A stretch of DNA of 64,000 nt from Bacteroidales bacterium (GCA_017645585.1 JAGCOF010000038.1:1-64000); one strand, 5' to 3'. Shown: positions 51,134 through 59,515, numbered from the stretch's first letter. Notes: generated by a model not told the origin, from the letters alone. Translations and numbers: made by a program.

Positions 51134-52417
51134 TTATTTAATGACTACAACCCTGCGGGACAGCGTTCCCGTGGGGTTGTTTATTTGCAGGATATACTCT
51201 CCGGCAGGCAAGTTGCCGACGTTTATCTCGGATGTTGAATGTTGTATTTCGAATGTTGACAAGAGCCGACCGTCAAGGCCGATGAGTGTTGCGGTAGCCG
51301 GCAGCGCGCTGGTCGTCACGGTCAGCCGCTCACATGCAGGGTTCGGATATACCGTCACCTCCTCCGCTGTCCCTTTCGGTATGCCCTCCTGATCATCGAC
51401 CACCACCGAGACATCTACGCTGGCGGTGTCGGTCATGCAATGGCGCGAAGCAATAAGGCTGACGGTGTAGGTCCCCGTGGCGGAATAGCGATGGCTGATG
51501 GTGGTCAGGGCCGACGAGGTTGTGGTGTCGCTACCGTCACCGAAGCACCAGGTCAAGCTGTCGGCAAGGAGCGGGACAGCGGTGAAGAACACCGTGCCGT
51601 CATCCTGTATCTCGGCTTCGAGGGAGGCCTGCGGCCTCGGACGCTGCCACTGCGGCAGGCTCTCATACACCACGCTGCGCACCGCCGAGCGGATGGTGTG
51701 GGCGGCGGGGTCCGGCAGCGAGGCGCTGTAGGTGATGGCGGCGGGGTCACGGTGGAAGAACATGACATAGAAGGCACACGCCGCCGCATAGGTGCCCGCC
51801 ACGCTGGGGTGGCTCTCGTCGGGTTGGTAGAGTTCGATCTCCCTGTGGTTCTCGCGCAGGTAGCGCCACACACGTCCCACGGGGCAGAGCGAGGCATCGT
51901 TCTGCTGCGCCATATAGGTGTAGCGCTCACAGAGCATGCTGTCCATCCCCTCATAGGTGCCGAGAACAGAGAAATACTGCGCATTGACGGCGTCGCCGTT
52001 CTTGCGGCCCCAAGTCATGTAGAACATCGGCTCGCAGCAGGGGTTGTGGGCATAAACCGAATCGACAAGCCGCGCAGCATAGGGGAACACCTCGGCCTCC
52101 ACCTGCGACTGCGGGAAGGAGGGATACTGACTCTGCTCCTGCAGCACCACAACGTCCCACCCACCGCTGCAGATGAGCTCCATCGAGCGGTTGGTGCAAT
52201 GCTGGCTGAAGGTGCATCCGCCGGGCGTGTTGCTCTGGTAGGTCAGCTGGTCACCCATCGAGGCGGCAATCTGCTGCACCATCCCGGGCAGGTCGTTCAC
52301 CTCGGTGTAGCTGTTGCCGATGAACAGCACGTTCACGCTCTGCTGCGCCCGACAAAGACCGGTGCAGAGCAACGCGAGAGCGAGCAACAGCGTTTTAATA
52401 TGACGGTTAAGCGACAT
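51134..52417 (-). CDS. Secreted SGNH-like (DUF4886) protein with PKD domain and T9SS type A sorting signal
   Basis: 427 residues. Signal peptide LLLALALLCTGLCRAQ, then a DUF4886/SGNH domain (~25-240; VLFIGNSYTEVNDLP as block I, VVVLQEQSQYPSF, and DESHPSVAGTYAAACAFY as the block V His). A PKD domain follows (~285-325, WCFGDGSDTT, HRYSATGTYTVSLIA). The C-terminal ~75 residues are a type A sorting domain (VTVYPNPACERLTV, VGNLPAGEYILQI). It is an exported, probably surface-attached hydrolase. Part of the sorting domain (EIQHSTSEIN) is encoded by a short GAATGTTG-type repeat. yraN lies upstream, 12 bases away. Confidence 0.87.
   Translation of the reverse strand: MSLNRHIKTLLLALALLCTGLCRAQQSVNVLFIGNSYTEVNDLPGMVQQIAASMGDQLTYQSNTPGGCTFSQHCTNRSMELICSGGWDVVVLQEQSQYPSFPQSQVEAEVFPYAARLVDSVYAHNPCCEPMFYMTWGRKNGDAVNAQYFSVLGTYEGMDSMLCERYTYMAQQNDASLCPVGRVWRYLRENHREIELYQPDESHPSVAGTYAAACAFYVMFFHRDPAAITYSASLPDPAAHTIRSAVRSVVYESLPQWQRPRPQASLEAEIQDDGTVFFTAVPLLADSLTWCFGDGSDTTTSSALTTISHRYSATGTYTVSLIASRHCMTDTASVDVSVVVDDQEGIPKGTAEEVTVYPNPACERLTVTTSALPATATLIGLDGRLLSTFEIQHSTSEINVGNLPAGEYILQINNPTGTLSRRVVVIK
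51141..51186. terminator. Bidirectional hairpin between sod and the T9SS protein
   Basis: ACAACCC..GCGGGA pairs with TCCCGTGGGGTTGT across a short loop (51147-51180), with T-rich sequence after it on the plus strand. It lies inside the last codons of the minus-strand gene. Confidence 0.5.
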
Positions 52418-52429
52418 AGTATGATGGCG

Positions 52430-52849
52430 TTAGAAAGACATTGCGTTGTAGGCGTTCTTGATGTGCTTGATGTCGGCACCGTGGGCATTTGAGACAATAG
52501 TGACAATATCGAACCTTACGTTCTCTGTGCGGTTGTGCGTCTTGACATACTCGTTCGCCAAGCGTATCAGTGCCTGCCGTTTCCTGTGATCCACCGCATC
52601 CTCGGGCTGAAAGTGGGTGTTGTCGGCGCGGGTCTTCACCTCCACGATGACCAACTCACCCTTATCCTGCGCAATGAGGTCAATCTCCAAATGACCGCGA
52701 CGGTAGTTGCGGTCGAGGATTGTATACCCTTTGTCCTCCAGGTAGCGTGTAGCCATCTGCTCCCCAAACTTACCGAACTCCAGCGCCTCCCGCCGGCTCT
52801 CTACCGACCGCTCCTTCGGCTTCGCAAACTGAAACTTCACCAATGCCAT
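52430..52849 (-). CDS. YraN family endonuclease-like protein
   Basis: 139 residues from the ATG at 52849; longer starts run through repeat element D. The family (UPF0102) has a PD-(D/E)XK-type fold: ALEFGKFGEQMATRYLEDKGYTIL, the GHLEIDLIAQDKG segment and EVKTR (E-x-K). The last residues contain RFDIVTI. Its exact task is unknown, though it is very widely conserved and linked to DNA handling. Read upstream of the T9SS protein at 51134, with which it probably shares a transcript. Confidence 0.92.
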   Translation of the reverse strand: MALVKFQFAKPKERSVESRREALEFGKFGEQMATRYLEDKGYTILDRNYRRGHLEIDLIAQDKGELVIVEVKTRADNTHFQPEDAVDHRKRQALIRLANEYVKTHNRTENVRFDIVTIVSNAHGADIKHIKNAYNAMSF

Positions 52850-52956
52850 ATTGCTCAGAATATGTGTTTTGATAACGTGATTATTCTGTTTTTCGTATGC
52901 GGGTGTTGGAATTAATTGCAGGGGGAGAATCATACTGCGAAAATCAAGTGGCAGAA

Positions 52957-53256
52957 AATAGGTCGTGCACGACATAAATGGGTGTTCGGTGGCCGGTTGG
53001 CGGTGGTCGTTTGGGCCACTGGGCACGCCCCTCAACACCCCTCTGTCGGACAAAAACAGGCGACAGCGGCAATTTAACACCCCAATAACCACATTATCAG
53101 CCGACAAAACACCATCTGGCCACCTCAATGACCACACACCCCCTCCGACTCTTGTCCGACTCAACTCCGAGTCAACTCCGAGTGATGTCCGACCGCAGTC
53201 GGACAAAACACGGTGCATCTACGGTACACCTACGATTATGTCGTGCACGACATAAG
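52957..53256 (+). repeat. Palindrome-bounded element, copy D
   Basis: The left palindrome GTCGTGCACGAC is at 52962-52973 and the right one at 53240-53251. From 53144 runs the 11-bp frame: TCCGACTCTTG, TCCGACTCAAC, TCCGAGTCAAC, TCCGAGTGATG, TCCGACCGCAG, TCGGACAAAAC, ACGGTGCATCT, ACGGTACACCT, ACGATTATGTC, GTGCACGACAT. The middle (52980-53143) differs from copies A and C. It fills the gap between yraN and the gene at 53434; I see no other gene in that gap. Confidence 0.88.
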
Positions 53257-53433
53257 TGGGTTGTCTGTGGCCGGTAATCGGTAGCCGGTATTAACCATCG
53301 ACCACCCGTTACCGACCTCCAACCACCGACCTCCGGAGGCAATAAAAAAGGGACCGCGGCGTTATAATGGACAAAAAAACCGCACCTGTGCGCGGTGAAA
53401 ATGCACGAATGAAATAATAAACACAGACAGACA

Positions 53434-53979
53434 ATGAATGACATCATCAAACAATTATGTGATACCAATGAGCTGGTTGAAATATACACCAACCCTACAG
53501 ACAGCGACAAATTTGGCGTTGTATACATAGTAGCTTGTTCAGATGAAGCAATTCTAGTGCATTCTTTCCAAGAGAATGACCTTGACGATGGATACTATGT
53601 GGACCGCATTGATTCCGTAAACCGAATCCAGCGCAATACCATTTATCTGAATAACATGTTGCAATTCATCAAACCCAAAGCCGAAAAATATGAATTGCCA
53701 AAGGGGTATTGGCCGGATTTGGACTTGTTCAGTGCAGTTCTCAATCTGTGTCAGGAGAAACATCTGGTGGTACAGGTTGCGGTGAACCATGATTATTGTA
53801 AGTTCGGTTGGGTGAAAAGTTTCAACGACGATGTTTTAGAAATGGATTGCTTGGACTGTGACGGTATGTTCGATGGCACTACATATCTACGCATGGAAGA
53901 CATCAATATGGTAGGCTTCGGAGGTGTCGATGAGGAACGCCGCGCCAAGTTATTCAGAAATAGGACGCATCAAAAATAG
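53434..53979 (+). CDS. Hypothetical protein, low GC
   Basis: 181 residues with no signal peptide or membrane helix. The composition is acidic and mixed alpha/beta (KFGVVYIVACSDEAILVHSF, YVDRIDSVNRIQRNTIYLNNMLQFI, CKFGWVKSFNDDVLEMDCLDCDG). No domain recognised. Its GC is clearly lower than that of the genes before it, so the change of composition at the island edge begins here. No co-oriented partner follows. Confidence 0.75.
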   Translation: MNDIIKQLCDTNELVEIYTNPTDSDKFGVVYIVACSDEAILVHSFQENDLDDGYYVDRIDSVNRIQRNTIYLNNMLQFIKPKAEKYELPKGYWPDLDLFSAVLNLCQEKHLVVQVAVNHDYCKFGWVKSFNDDVLEMDCLDCDGMFDGTTYLRMEDINMVGFGGVDEERRAKLFRNRTHQK

Positions 53980-54033
53980 TATTATTTTGCAATTATAGTA
54001 AACCACAAAACGGCTGCCATCCTTGCGGACGGC

Positions 54034-54060
54034 GGAAGTTCACTGGACTTCCGCTCAGTT
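54034..54060. other. Palindrome GCGGAAGTTCACTGGACTTCCGC-like
   Basis: The arms GCGGAAG and CTTCCGC flank TTCACTGGA, close to a decayed gene tail (54087-54148). A similar GAAAGTCCA/TGGACTTTC hairpin sits within the decayed copy at 60745-60845. Confidence 0.5.
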
Positions 54061-54086
54061 GCTGTTTTTAGTGTGTCGCTTCAGGA

Positions 54087-54148
54087 CTACATCTCGGAGA
54101 GTTTCTTGTACCCCTCGTAGCGCAGTTTGGCGTTACTCTCAGTGACAA
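54087..54148 (-). pseudogene. Gene-tail remnant, copy 1
   Basis: A short frame ending at the TAG 54087-54089 reads VVTESNAKLRYEGYKKLSEM. The same tail, with different codons, recurs at 60855-60915 and, interrupted, at 60745-60845. No start or body is present here; it directly abuts the stop of the nuclease gene at 54149. The parent protein family is not recognised. Confidence 0.55.
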
Positions 54149-55414
54149 CTATTGGGTTAAGCCTAATTTGCGTAGTCTTGATGCGATACCGCCGCTGTTG
54201 CGTTGGAATACAACCATCAAGTCTTTTACAGAAGTTCCTTCGTTATATAGTCTTTCCAAAAGGTCATCGTCATCTGTATTCCAAGGCTTGTATGCGTTGG
54301 GATATAACGCTCTTTTCTGCTCTATCTTATTAGGATGCTCTATATGAGAAAATAGGCTCTCAATCTTTGCAAATAGGCTTTCTTTTGAGAGCGGTAAGAT
54401 ATTACGAAGTGTTTCTGTGGTGAAGGTGTTGTCAAGAGAAGAGAGATACAAATAGTCCGGGTCATTGGGCAGCCCACCGATACCAAGGATGAGGTAAACG
54501 GGCATGTGGTGATGGATGGCGTATTGTTGGAATATGGCCATCCGATCCTGTGGCAGCAACTCTTTCTCAATATCTTTGGGCATATGGTTGCGCCACTTGC
54601 ATTCCATGGCAAAAGGCTTGCCGTCGTAATCAAACACAAAGTCGGGGGCGCTGTTGTTTTCAGGGTAAACACCAGGAATCGACTTGTCGCTGCGCCACTC
54701 CTTAAGTGCCAACTTGTCGTTTTGTTGCACATCAAGAGACTCCAATATATAATCTTCAAACTCGCGGCCTTTCAGCAGCTCGTCGTTCATCGTCAGCGAC
54801 TTGATGCGGAGGTAGATGGTGCTGTAAGGGCGGTCGATGGCCTTGTGTATGGCATGGACTCCCATGTCCTCGTAGAACATGCGCAGCAGACGCTTGTCCT
54901 CGGCCACCGTCCAGCGACAAGGTTTGGGCTCCGGCTCGGCAGCTCTCAATTCTTTACGATCAACCAAATAGGTGACATTCTCGCGCCCCAGCAACAAGCC
55001 AAAGATGCTGCCGTTAGGGTTAATGTATCCACAAACGATGTGCTGCACCTGGCTGATGAAGTATTGATTGCGCAGCCTTGGTGTGGCACCTTTCCCACGA
55101 GGCTCGTCCCGCTGCATCTCAATGATGAGCAGGCGATTCTCGTTTAGTGCATATTCTACTTGTACGTTGTAAGTGTCGCGGAAGCGGTTCATCACCACCA
55201 GCACCGTGGGGATTTTATTCACCAACAGCGTTTTCAGCACCTCGTTCTCAAATTCCGACGAATTGAAGCACACCACCGTGTCGGCGGCAGTAAGTCCATC
55301 GACCCACTCAAACACCTTGCCCCATGTGCCGACAGGTGCCAACTTAGAGGAAAGGAATAAAGTCTTTTCCCGTTCCCATAACGATTGATTGCCGATGGTG
55401 CGGAGGATACGCAT
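54149..55414 (-). CDS. Multidomain nuclease: Rossmann (DprA/SLOG-like), Myb-like and PD-(D/E)XK domains
   Basis: 421 residues from the ATG at 55414. Residues ~1-155 look like a Rossmann-type DprA/SLOG domain (GTWGKVFEWVDGLTAADTVVCFNSSEFENEVLKTLLVNKIPTV is one continuous region at 29-71). Residues ~167-210 form a Myb/SANT-like helical domain (WTVAEDKRLLRMFYEDMG). Residues ~255-275 carry PD-(D/E)XK residues D258, E271 and K273 (APDFVFDYDG, AMECKWR). Residues ~375-421 form a second Myb-like domain ending SRLRKLGLTQ. I infer a DNA-binding nuclease. It follows rubrerythrin by 11 bases on the same strand. Confidence 0.75.
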   Translation of the reverse strand: MRILRTIGNQSLWEREKTLFLSSKLAPVGTWGKVFEWVDGLTAADTVVCFNSSEFENEVLKTLLVNKIPTVLVVMNRFRDTYNVQVEYALNENRLLIIEMQRDEPRGKGATPRLRNQYFISQVQHIVCGYINPNGSIFGLLLGRENVTYLVDRKELRAAEPEPKPCRWTVAEDKRLLRMFYEDMGVHAIHKAIDRPYSTIYLRIKSLTMNDELLKGREFEDYILESLDVQQNDKLALKEWRSDKSIPGVYPENNSAPDFVFDYDGKPFAMECKWRNHMPKDIEKELLPQDRMAIFQQYAIHHHMPVYLILGIGGLPNDPDYLYLSSLDNTFTTETLRNILPLSKESLFAKIESLFSHIEHPNKIEQKRALYPNAYKPWNTDDDDLLERLYNEGTSVKDLMVVFQRNSGGIASRLRKLGLTQ

Positions 55415-55425
55415 GTATTGGGAAA

Positions 55426-56130
55426 TCAGTAGTTCTGCTTGTTGATTTCGAAGTAGGCTTGCGGGTGGTTGCAGACGGGGCAAACCTCGGGGGCTTGAGT
55501 GCCTACGACGATGTGGCCGCAGTTGCGGCATTCCCACACCTTTACCTCGCTCTTGGCGAAGACCTCCTGCGCCTCGACGTTGTGCAGCAGGGCACGGTAA
55601 CGCTCCTCGTGGTGCTTCTCGATGGCGGCCACACCACGGAACTTGGCGGCCAGCTCGGGGAAGCCCTCGGCCTCGGCGGTGCGGGCAAAGCCTTCGTACA
55701 TGTCGGTCCACTCGTAGTTCTCGCCGGCGGCGGCAGCGGCCAGGTTCTCGGCGGTGGTACCGATGCCGTTCAGCTCTTTGAGCCACAGTTTGGCGTGCTC
55801 CTTCTCGTTCTCGGCGGTCTGCAGGAAGAGGGCGGCAATCTGCTCATAGCCCTCCTTCTTGGCCTTTGAGGCAAAGTAGGTGTACTTGTTGCGCGCCTCG
55901 CTCTCGCCAGCAAAAGCGGCATGCAGGTTCTTCTCCGTCTGAGTGCCAGCGTAGGAATTTGCAGTCTTCACCTCAGCGACAGGCTCAAACTTCTCCTTCC
56001 CCTGCTTGCAGCGCGGACATTTCCAGTCAGCCGGCAGCGCCTCAAACGGCGTTCCCGGAGCAATCCCCTGTGTGGGGTCCCCTTGTGCCGGGTCATACTC
56101 ATACTTGCAAATGGTGCATTTGTATTTCAT
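55426..56130 (-). CDS. Rubrerythrin with N- and C-terminal rubredoxin domains
   Basis: 234 residues. Rubrerythrin reduces hydrogen peroxide at a diiron site and protects anaerobes from oxygen. Residues 1-45 are a rubredoxin (C5, C8, C38, C41). The four-helix diiron domain (~60-195) shows [36 protein letters not shown] and [15 protein letters not shown] second, short rubredoxin-like domain ends the protein ([23 protein letters not shown]). Most rubrerythrins have only the C-terminal one. It lies between lipocalin and the nuclease gene on one strand with small gaps. Confidence 0.93.
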   Translation of the reverse strand: MKYKCTICKYEYDPAQGDPTQGIAPGTPFEALPADWKCPRCKQGKEKFEPVAEVKTANSYAGTQTEKNLHAAFAGESEARNKYTYFASKAKKEGYEQIAALFLQTAENEKEHAKLWLKELNGIGTTAENLAAAAAGENYEWTDMYEGFARTAEAEGFPELAAKFRGVAAIEKHHEERYRALLHNVEAQEVFAKSEVKVWECRNCGHIVVGTQAPEVCPVCNHPQAYFEINKQNY

Positions 56131-56157
56131 AGCAATAGTATTTTATGGTTAATGACA

Positions 56158-56664
56158 TTATTTCTGCTTCACCCAGATGAGCTTGGAGATGTCGTAGCCG
56201 CGGCGTTGGGCTTCGGCGAGGATGGTATTCAGTGTTTCCTGCGGCAGTTCGGGGGTGCGAGAGAGAATCCAAAGGTATTTGGCGCTGCCGCTACCGATGA
56301 GCGCCCATTGGTAGTCGGCGTCGAGCAGCATCACGCGGTAGTCCGAGTAGAACGGGCCGAAGAAGGAGACGCGCAGCACGGCGGCCTCGTCGGTGGTCTT
56401 GGCCTTGCCGTTGGAGGTCTTCTGCTTGCCTTCCTTGATGCCGGTGTTGGTCACGGCAATCTTGCCGTCCTCGCGCAGCGCGTAGTTGGCCTTGCAGAAG
56501 TCCAGTCCGCGCTCGAAGCTGTGGTCGAAGCGTGCAATCTCGTACCAGTCGCCGAGGTAGCGCTGCAAGTCCAGCGCCGCCACGGGAGTATTGTCAACCT
56601 TCTGCGCATTGCCGCACCCGGCTAATAACAGAGCAAATACTGATGCAAAAATAGTTTTCTTCAT
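56158..56664 (-). CDS. blc: Lipocalin family lipoprotein (Blc-like)
   Basis: 168 residues with a lipoprotein signal (VFALLLAGC, Cys17). Bacterial lipocalins are outer-membrane-anchored and bind lipids. The structural motifs are YLGDWYEIARFDHSFERGL (~40-58) and YLWILSRTPELPQETLN. Repeated strands lie between (ALREDGKIAVTNTG, YRVMLLDADYQWALIGSG). Length fits E. coli Blc (177). Its promoter has a full consensus (56710-56741). Rubrerythrin and a nuclease follow, perhaps as one stress operon. Confidence 0.92.
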   Translation of the reverse strand: MKKTIFASVFALLLAGCGNAQKVDNTPVAALDLQRYLGDWYEIARFDHSFERGLDFCKANYALREDGKIAVTNTGIKEGKQKTSNGKAKTTDEAAVLRVSFFGPFYSDYRVMLLDADYQWALIGSGSAKYLWILSRTPELPQETLNTILAEAQRRGYDISKLIWVKQK

Positions 56665-56709
56665 GATGTGTAAGTTTTAATTGGTTAATACCTGTTTTTA
56701 AATCGTGTG

Positions 56710-56741
56710 CAAAGATACGAACATTATTCGTATTGACCAAA
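56710..56741 (-). promoter_or_regulatory. Promoter of the lipocalin-rubrerythrin-nuclease set
   Basis: On the minus strand TTTG (56738-56741), 20 bases, TATCTTTG (56710-56717), 46 bases upstream of the lipocalin start. Confidence 0.83.
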
Positions 56742-56919
56742 TTTATTTTCAAAACGTCATTTTGCAAGGGCAATAAAAATTGAACTGTTGCGTTATACCA
56801 TCAGATATTTTAAGCAGAATAATATGGCATTTTTAACGCTCTTAAAACCTATAGTCTCATAATGTTTAACCGAGAGGCAACGTGAAGACACGACACCTCT
56901 CACAACATTATGAGACATT

Positions 56920-57168
56920 ATGAACAGAAGTAGAAAACGCACTCCCATCACATGCTGGGCGTGCTGCAAATCACAAAAGCGTGGCAAAAGATTTTGCAAT
57001 CGGAAATTCCGCCGCCTTGTACACCAACGTATTGCTGTCGGTGATATTGAAAGACTTCCATTGCTGACACGAGAGGTTATGGAGTCATGGGATTTAGGTG
57101 GCGACGGGAAATGTTATTTCCATATTGAACCGACAGACGAATACTATATCTGGCTGATGCGGAAATAG
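56920..57168 (+). CDS. Small Cys-rich conserved hypothetical protein
   Basis: 82 residues, basic N-terminal half (NRSRKRTPITCWACCKSQKRGKRFCNRKFRRL) with four Cys, then a helix and the segment SWDLGGDGKCYFHIEP. The pattern is familiar from short accessory proteins in Bacteroidales, often near mobile genes, but I know no function. The Cys spacing (C-x2-C, then a distant C) might bind zinc. It stands alone, facing a minus-strand fragment at 57210. Confidence 0.65.
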   Translation: MNRSRKRTPITCWACCKSQKRGKRFCNRKFRRLVHQRIAVGDIERLPLLTREVMESWDLGGDGKCYFHIEPTDEYYIWLMRK

Positions 57169-57209
57169 AGAGAAATCTTCTTGACGAGGCTGTGACGGAG
57201 CTCGAGGAG

Positions 57210-57497
57210 CTACTTGCAGATGTGAAGAAGAGCCGGTGGCTCTTCGATAGCGTCAGCGGAGAACAAAAAGCACTTCTCCATCAGCGGGATGAGACGGTCA
57301 GCGATTTCCTTACCTTCGGTGACGTTACTACATCTCGGCAAAGCAAACGAGTTTGCTCTGCTCTCGACTTCCGTAACGTTGGTCTTGAGGGTGCATTCGC
57401 GGTTCTCGATCCACTCGGTGAAGAGGGCCTTGATTTCGGCGCTGCAGCAGTCGCAGGCGAGGCCTTCACGCATAATGCGCTCCACGCGGTCGCGCAT
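57210..57497 (-). CDS. Hypothetical fragment with in-frame palindromic insert
   Basis: 95 codons, high GC, unlike the AT-rich genes upstream. The N-terminal part (MRDRVERIMREGLACDCCSAEIKALF) reads into EWIENRECTLKTNVTEV. Then comes a stretch built on an imperfect palindrome (AGCAAACTCGTTTGCT core, ~57338-57355) encoding SRANSFALPRCSNVTE, flanked by two copies of NVTE. The frame is open for some codons upstream of this ATG, so it may be the tail of a larger, lost gene. Family not recognised. Confidence 0.4.
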   Translation of the reverse strand: MRDRVERIMREGLACDCCSAEIKALFTEWIENRECTLKTNVTEVESRANSFALPRCSNVTEGKEIADRLIPLMEKCFLFSADAIEEPPALLHICK

Positions 57498-57537
57498 CTG
57501 GCGGGTGGCGGAGATCCTATAACTGTCTACAAAGATA

Positions 57538-58059
57538 TTATTTTAGGAATTCTAGTAATTGGAAGGAGTTTCCTTCAAAAGTGCAAAAATTGTCTTTGTC
57601 GTATTTTACGGGTTTCATTTGCAACCCCTTTTTACAGATATTTTTGTTTCTAATAGAAATAAGTCGAATATGTGGAGTAAGATTTATTTTCTCAACACGA
57701 TTTAGGGTATCAACAATATATTTTGCAAAACATCTTCCAGCATAGAGTTGTTTTGTAACATTGTCTTTACCATGTTTTAACTCTACTAGTAATACGTACA
57801 ATTTCCCGTTTTCGAAACAAAAAATAAAATAATCGCACATCGAAAGAATTGACGCCTTATTCTGTCTAAAATATGGTTGAAGTATCCCAGATTTTAAATT
57901 AGTTGGAATCTTGTCGAATGAATACATTACGTATGGCACATTTCTATCTGATATATCCAGGGACATATTGGCTTGCTCCTCACGTAAAGACTTTGTTTTG
58001 TCTTTAAATGTAGGATGCAATAACGCATCAATCTTATTTAAATATTTATTTGTTGCCAT
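57538..58059 (-). CDS. Small nuclease-like protein overlapping an AAA ATPase gene
   Basis: 173 residues. A central segment resembles the PD-(D/E)XK core: D76 in MCDYFIFCFENGKLYVLLVE followed by E93-x-K95 in VELKHG, then a helix KQLYAGRCFAKYIVDTL. No signal peptide or membrane helix. Its start overlaps the end of the ATPase gene by 14 bases, so the two are co-translated as a pair. By analogy with other ATPase-nuclease pairs it could be the effector of a defence system, but this pairing is not one I can name. Confidence 0.72.
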   Translation of the reverse strand: MATNKYLNKIDALLHPTFKDKTKSLREEQANMSLDISDRNVPYVMYSFDKIPTNLKSGILQPYFRQNKASILSMCDYFIFCFENGKLYVLLVELKHGKDNVTKQLYAGRCFAKYIVDTLNRVEKINLTPHIRLISIRNKNICKKGLQMKPVKYDKDNFCTFEGNSFQLLEFLK

Positions 58060-59422
58060 ACTTTATTCCATAATATAAATCCTCAGCGAACGCATTCTGT
58101 ATCTGGATTGTTTTGTCAATGGAAGGTATGGAGAAACCACTATCTTCGATGTTTATTTTCTCAACTTTAATTTGCTTGCTTCTTGTTGTAGCATAGTTAA
58201 AGTAATATACACCCAAATCTTCTGGAGAAATAAATTCATCTTTCGTATATTTCCCTTTAGCAAGAAAATCTTTGACAATATCAGATTCCTTGTTTGACAT
58301 CATTACCATATTGTTGATTTCCCTAATAATATAATCGCTATGAGTACTTATAAGGATTCTGAAACCTTGATTCATAAGCCGCACTAGCATTCTGGCAACC
58401 ATAATCTGATTATCTGGATGTAGGTTTATTTCTGGCTCATCAATAATAATGAGGTCGTTGGGTGTTGCTTTATGATTCAAATAGACATCAAGACTAGACA
58501 ATGTTTTAATGACTGATGCTGTCATTTGAATCGGCAAAACCGTTTGGGGACTTTTGCTCGGTTTAAATTGTATGTCGCCTTCACTTGAGATTTGAACATT
58601 CCCGTGTAGCAAATCCCTTTCCATATATTTTGCGAATTCTGACACAGGGCTGTTATATTTCCTTACTTCTGTCAAGTCTTCTGCGAAGTTTAATCCGTCC
58701 CGAATTGGCATTGGATAACGTTTGCTACTTAATAAATCGAATACATCAATTTGTTTCTTTTTATTCATAAGCATTTGCATATGGTCAAGAGCATCTTGCT
58801 TACGAATTGATAATTCTTTACTAAAAGTGTATATGGAGTTTCTTTCTACAGGAAAGATTTCAACCCCCCCAATGGGGTATATGGAAAGCATGTAATATAT
58901 ATTTGAGTCCAATAGGAATCTAAAGTTCCCAATTATATTTGTTGGTATTGTTTCATCCAAGACATAAAGTAGAATCTGAGAACTATTGGACTCTTTTTCA
59001 ATTCGAATATTTACACCTTGAACATTTAGTTGTGTGTTTATTTGAGAATGAAGTATTATTTGCCGATAGTCCTCTTTGTCTGTAGCAAAGGTACAACTAA
59101 AGTCTTTGAATATTCTCATGGCATCAGACTCCCCTATGCCGAAAATTTCATCAATATTTCTTTTAGTCGCAGATAGTAGATTCTCCCTGTATTTTGTCAG
59201 TTTGGCAAAATCTATTTCCATACTGGCTTTCTTCTTATTAACCAGTGTCTCGGCAAGCTTTTCTCTCCCAGGGATATGTATTTTCCTTTTAAGTAAACCA
59301 TATATAACATATGCAAGATATGTTTTTCCTGTTCCATTTGGTCCACAGAAAATGCTAAAACGTTTGGTGAGATCAAACGCACCTTCTTTTATGGCTCCTA
59401 GATTGTTTACCCGTATTTCCAT
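58046..59422 (-). CDS. AAA ATPase (OLD/AAA_15-like)
   Basis: 458 residues. The N-terminal strand EIRVNNLGAIKEGAFDL leads to Walker A GPNGTGKT (27-34); Walker B LIIIDEPEINLHP is at ~326-338, and the H-loop ILISTHSDYIIREINNM at ~355. This SMC/OLD-type ATPase with a long helical insert between the two motifs resembles the ATPases of anti-phage systems. No Toprim domain is present. AT-rich codon use sets it apart from the chromosome core. It overlaps the nuclease-like gene downstream. Confidence 0.88.
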   Translation of the reverse strand: MEIRVNNLGAIKEGAFDLTKRFSIFCGPNGTGKTYLAYVIYGLLKRKIHIPGREKLAETLVNKKKASMEIDFAKLTKYRENLLSATKRNIDEIFGIGESDAMRIFKDFSCTFATDKEDYRQIILHSQINTQLNVQGVNIRIEKESNSSQILLYVLDETIPTNIIGNFRFLLDSNIYYMLSIYPIGGVEIFPVERNSIYTFSKELSIRKQDALDHMQMLMNKKKQIDVFDLLSSKRYPMPIRDGLNFAEDLTEVRKYNSPVSEFAKYMERDLLHGNVQISSEGDIQFKPSKSPQTVLPIQMTASVIKTLSSLDVYLNHKATPNDLIIIDEPEINLHPDNQIMVARMLVRLMNQGFRILISTHSDYIIREINNMVMMSNKESDIVKDFLAKGKYTKDEFISPEDLGVYYFNYATTRSKQIKVEKINIEDSGFSIPSIDKTIQIQNAFAEDLYYGIKYGNK

Positions 59423-59515
59423 ATTTAACTTTATTTTTTTATAATAACGAGGTTTTTCGTTTTTTCGTATGTATGTTTGCTTTTTTTGTACTGGTTGAAT
59501 CTTGTTGTGTGTATT

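Noticed and set aside
52850..53218. N-terminal extension of yraN through repeat element D
   Set aside because: The extra 123 codons would translate the 11-bp repeats; YraN homology starts at the ATG at 52849.
57192..57653. A 153-codon plus-strand frame overlapping the fragment at 57210
   Set aside because: Its second half is antisense to the small nuclease-like gene and its first half antisense to the fragment; no motif supports it.
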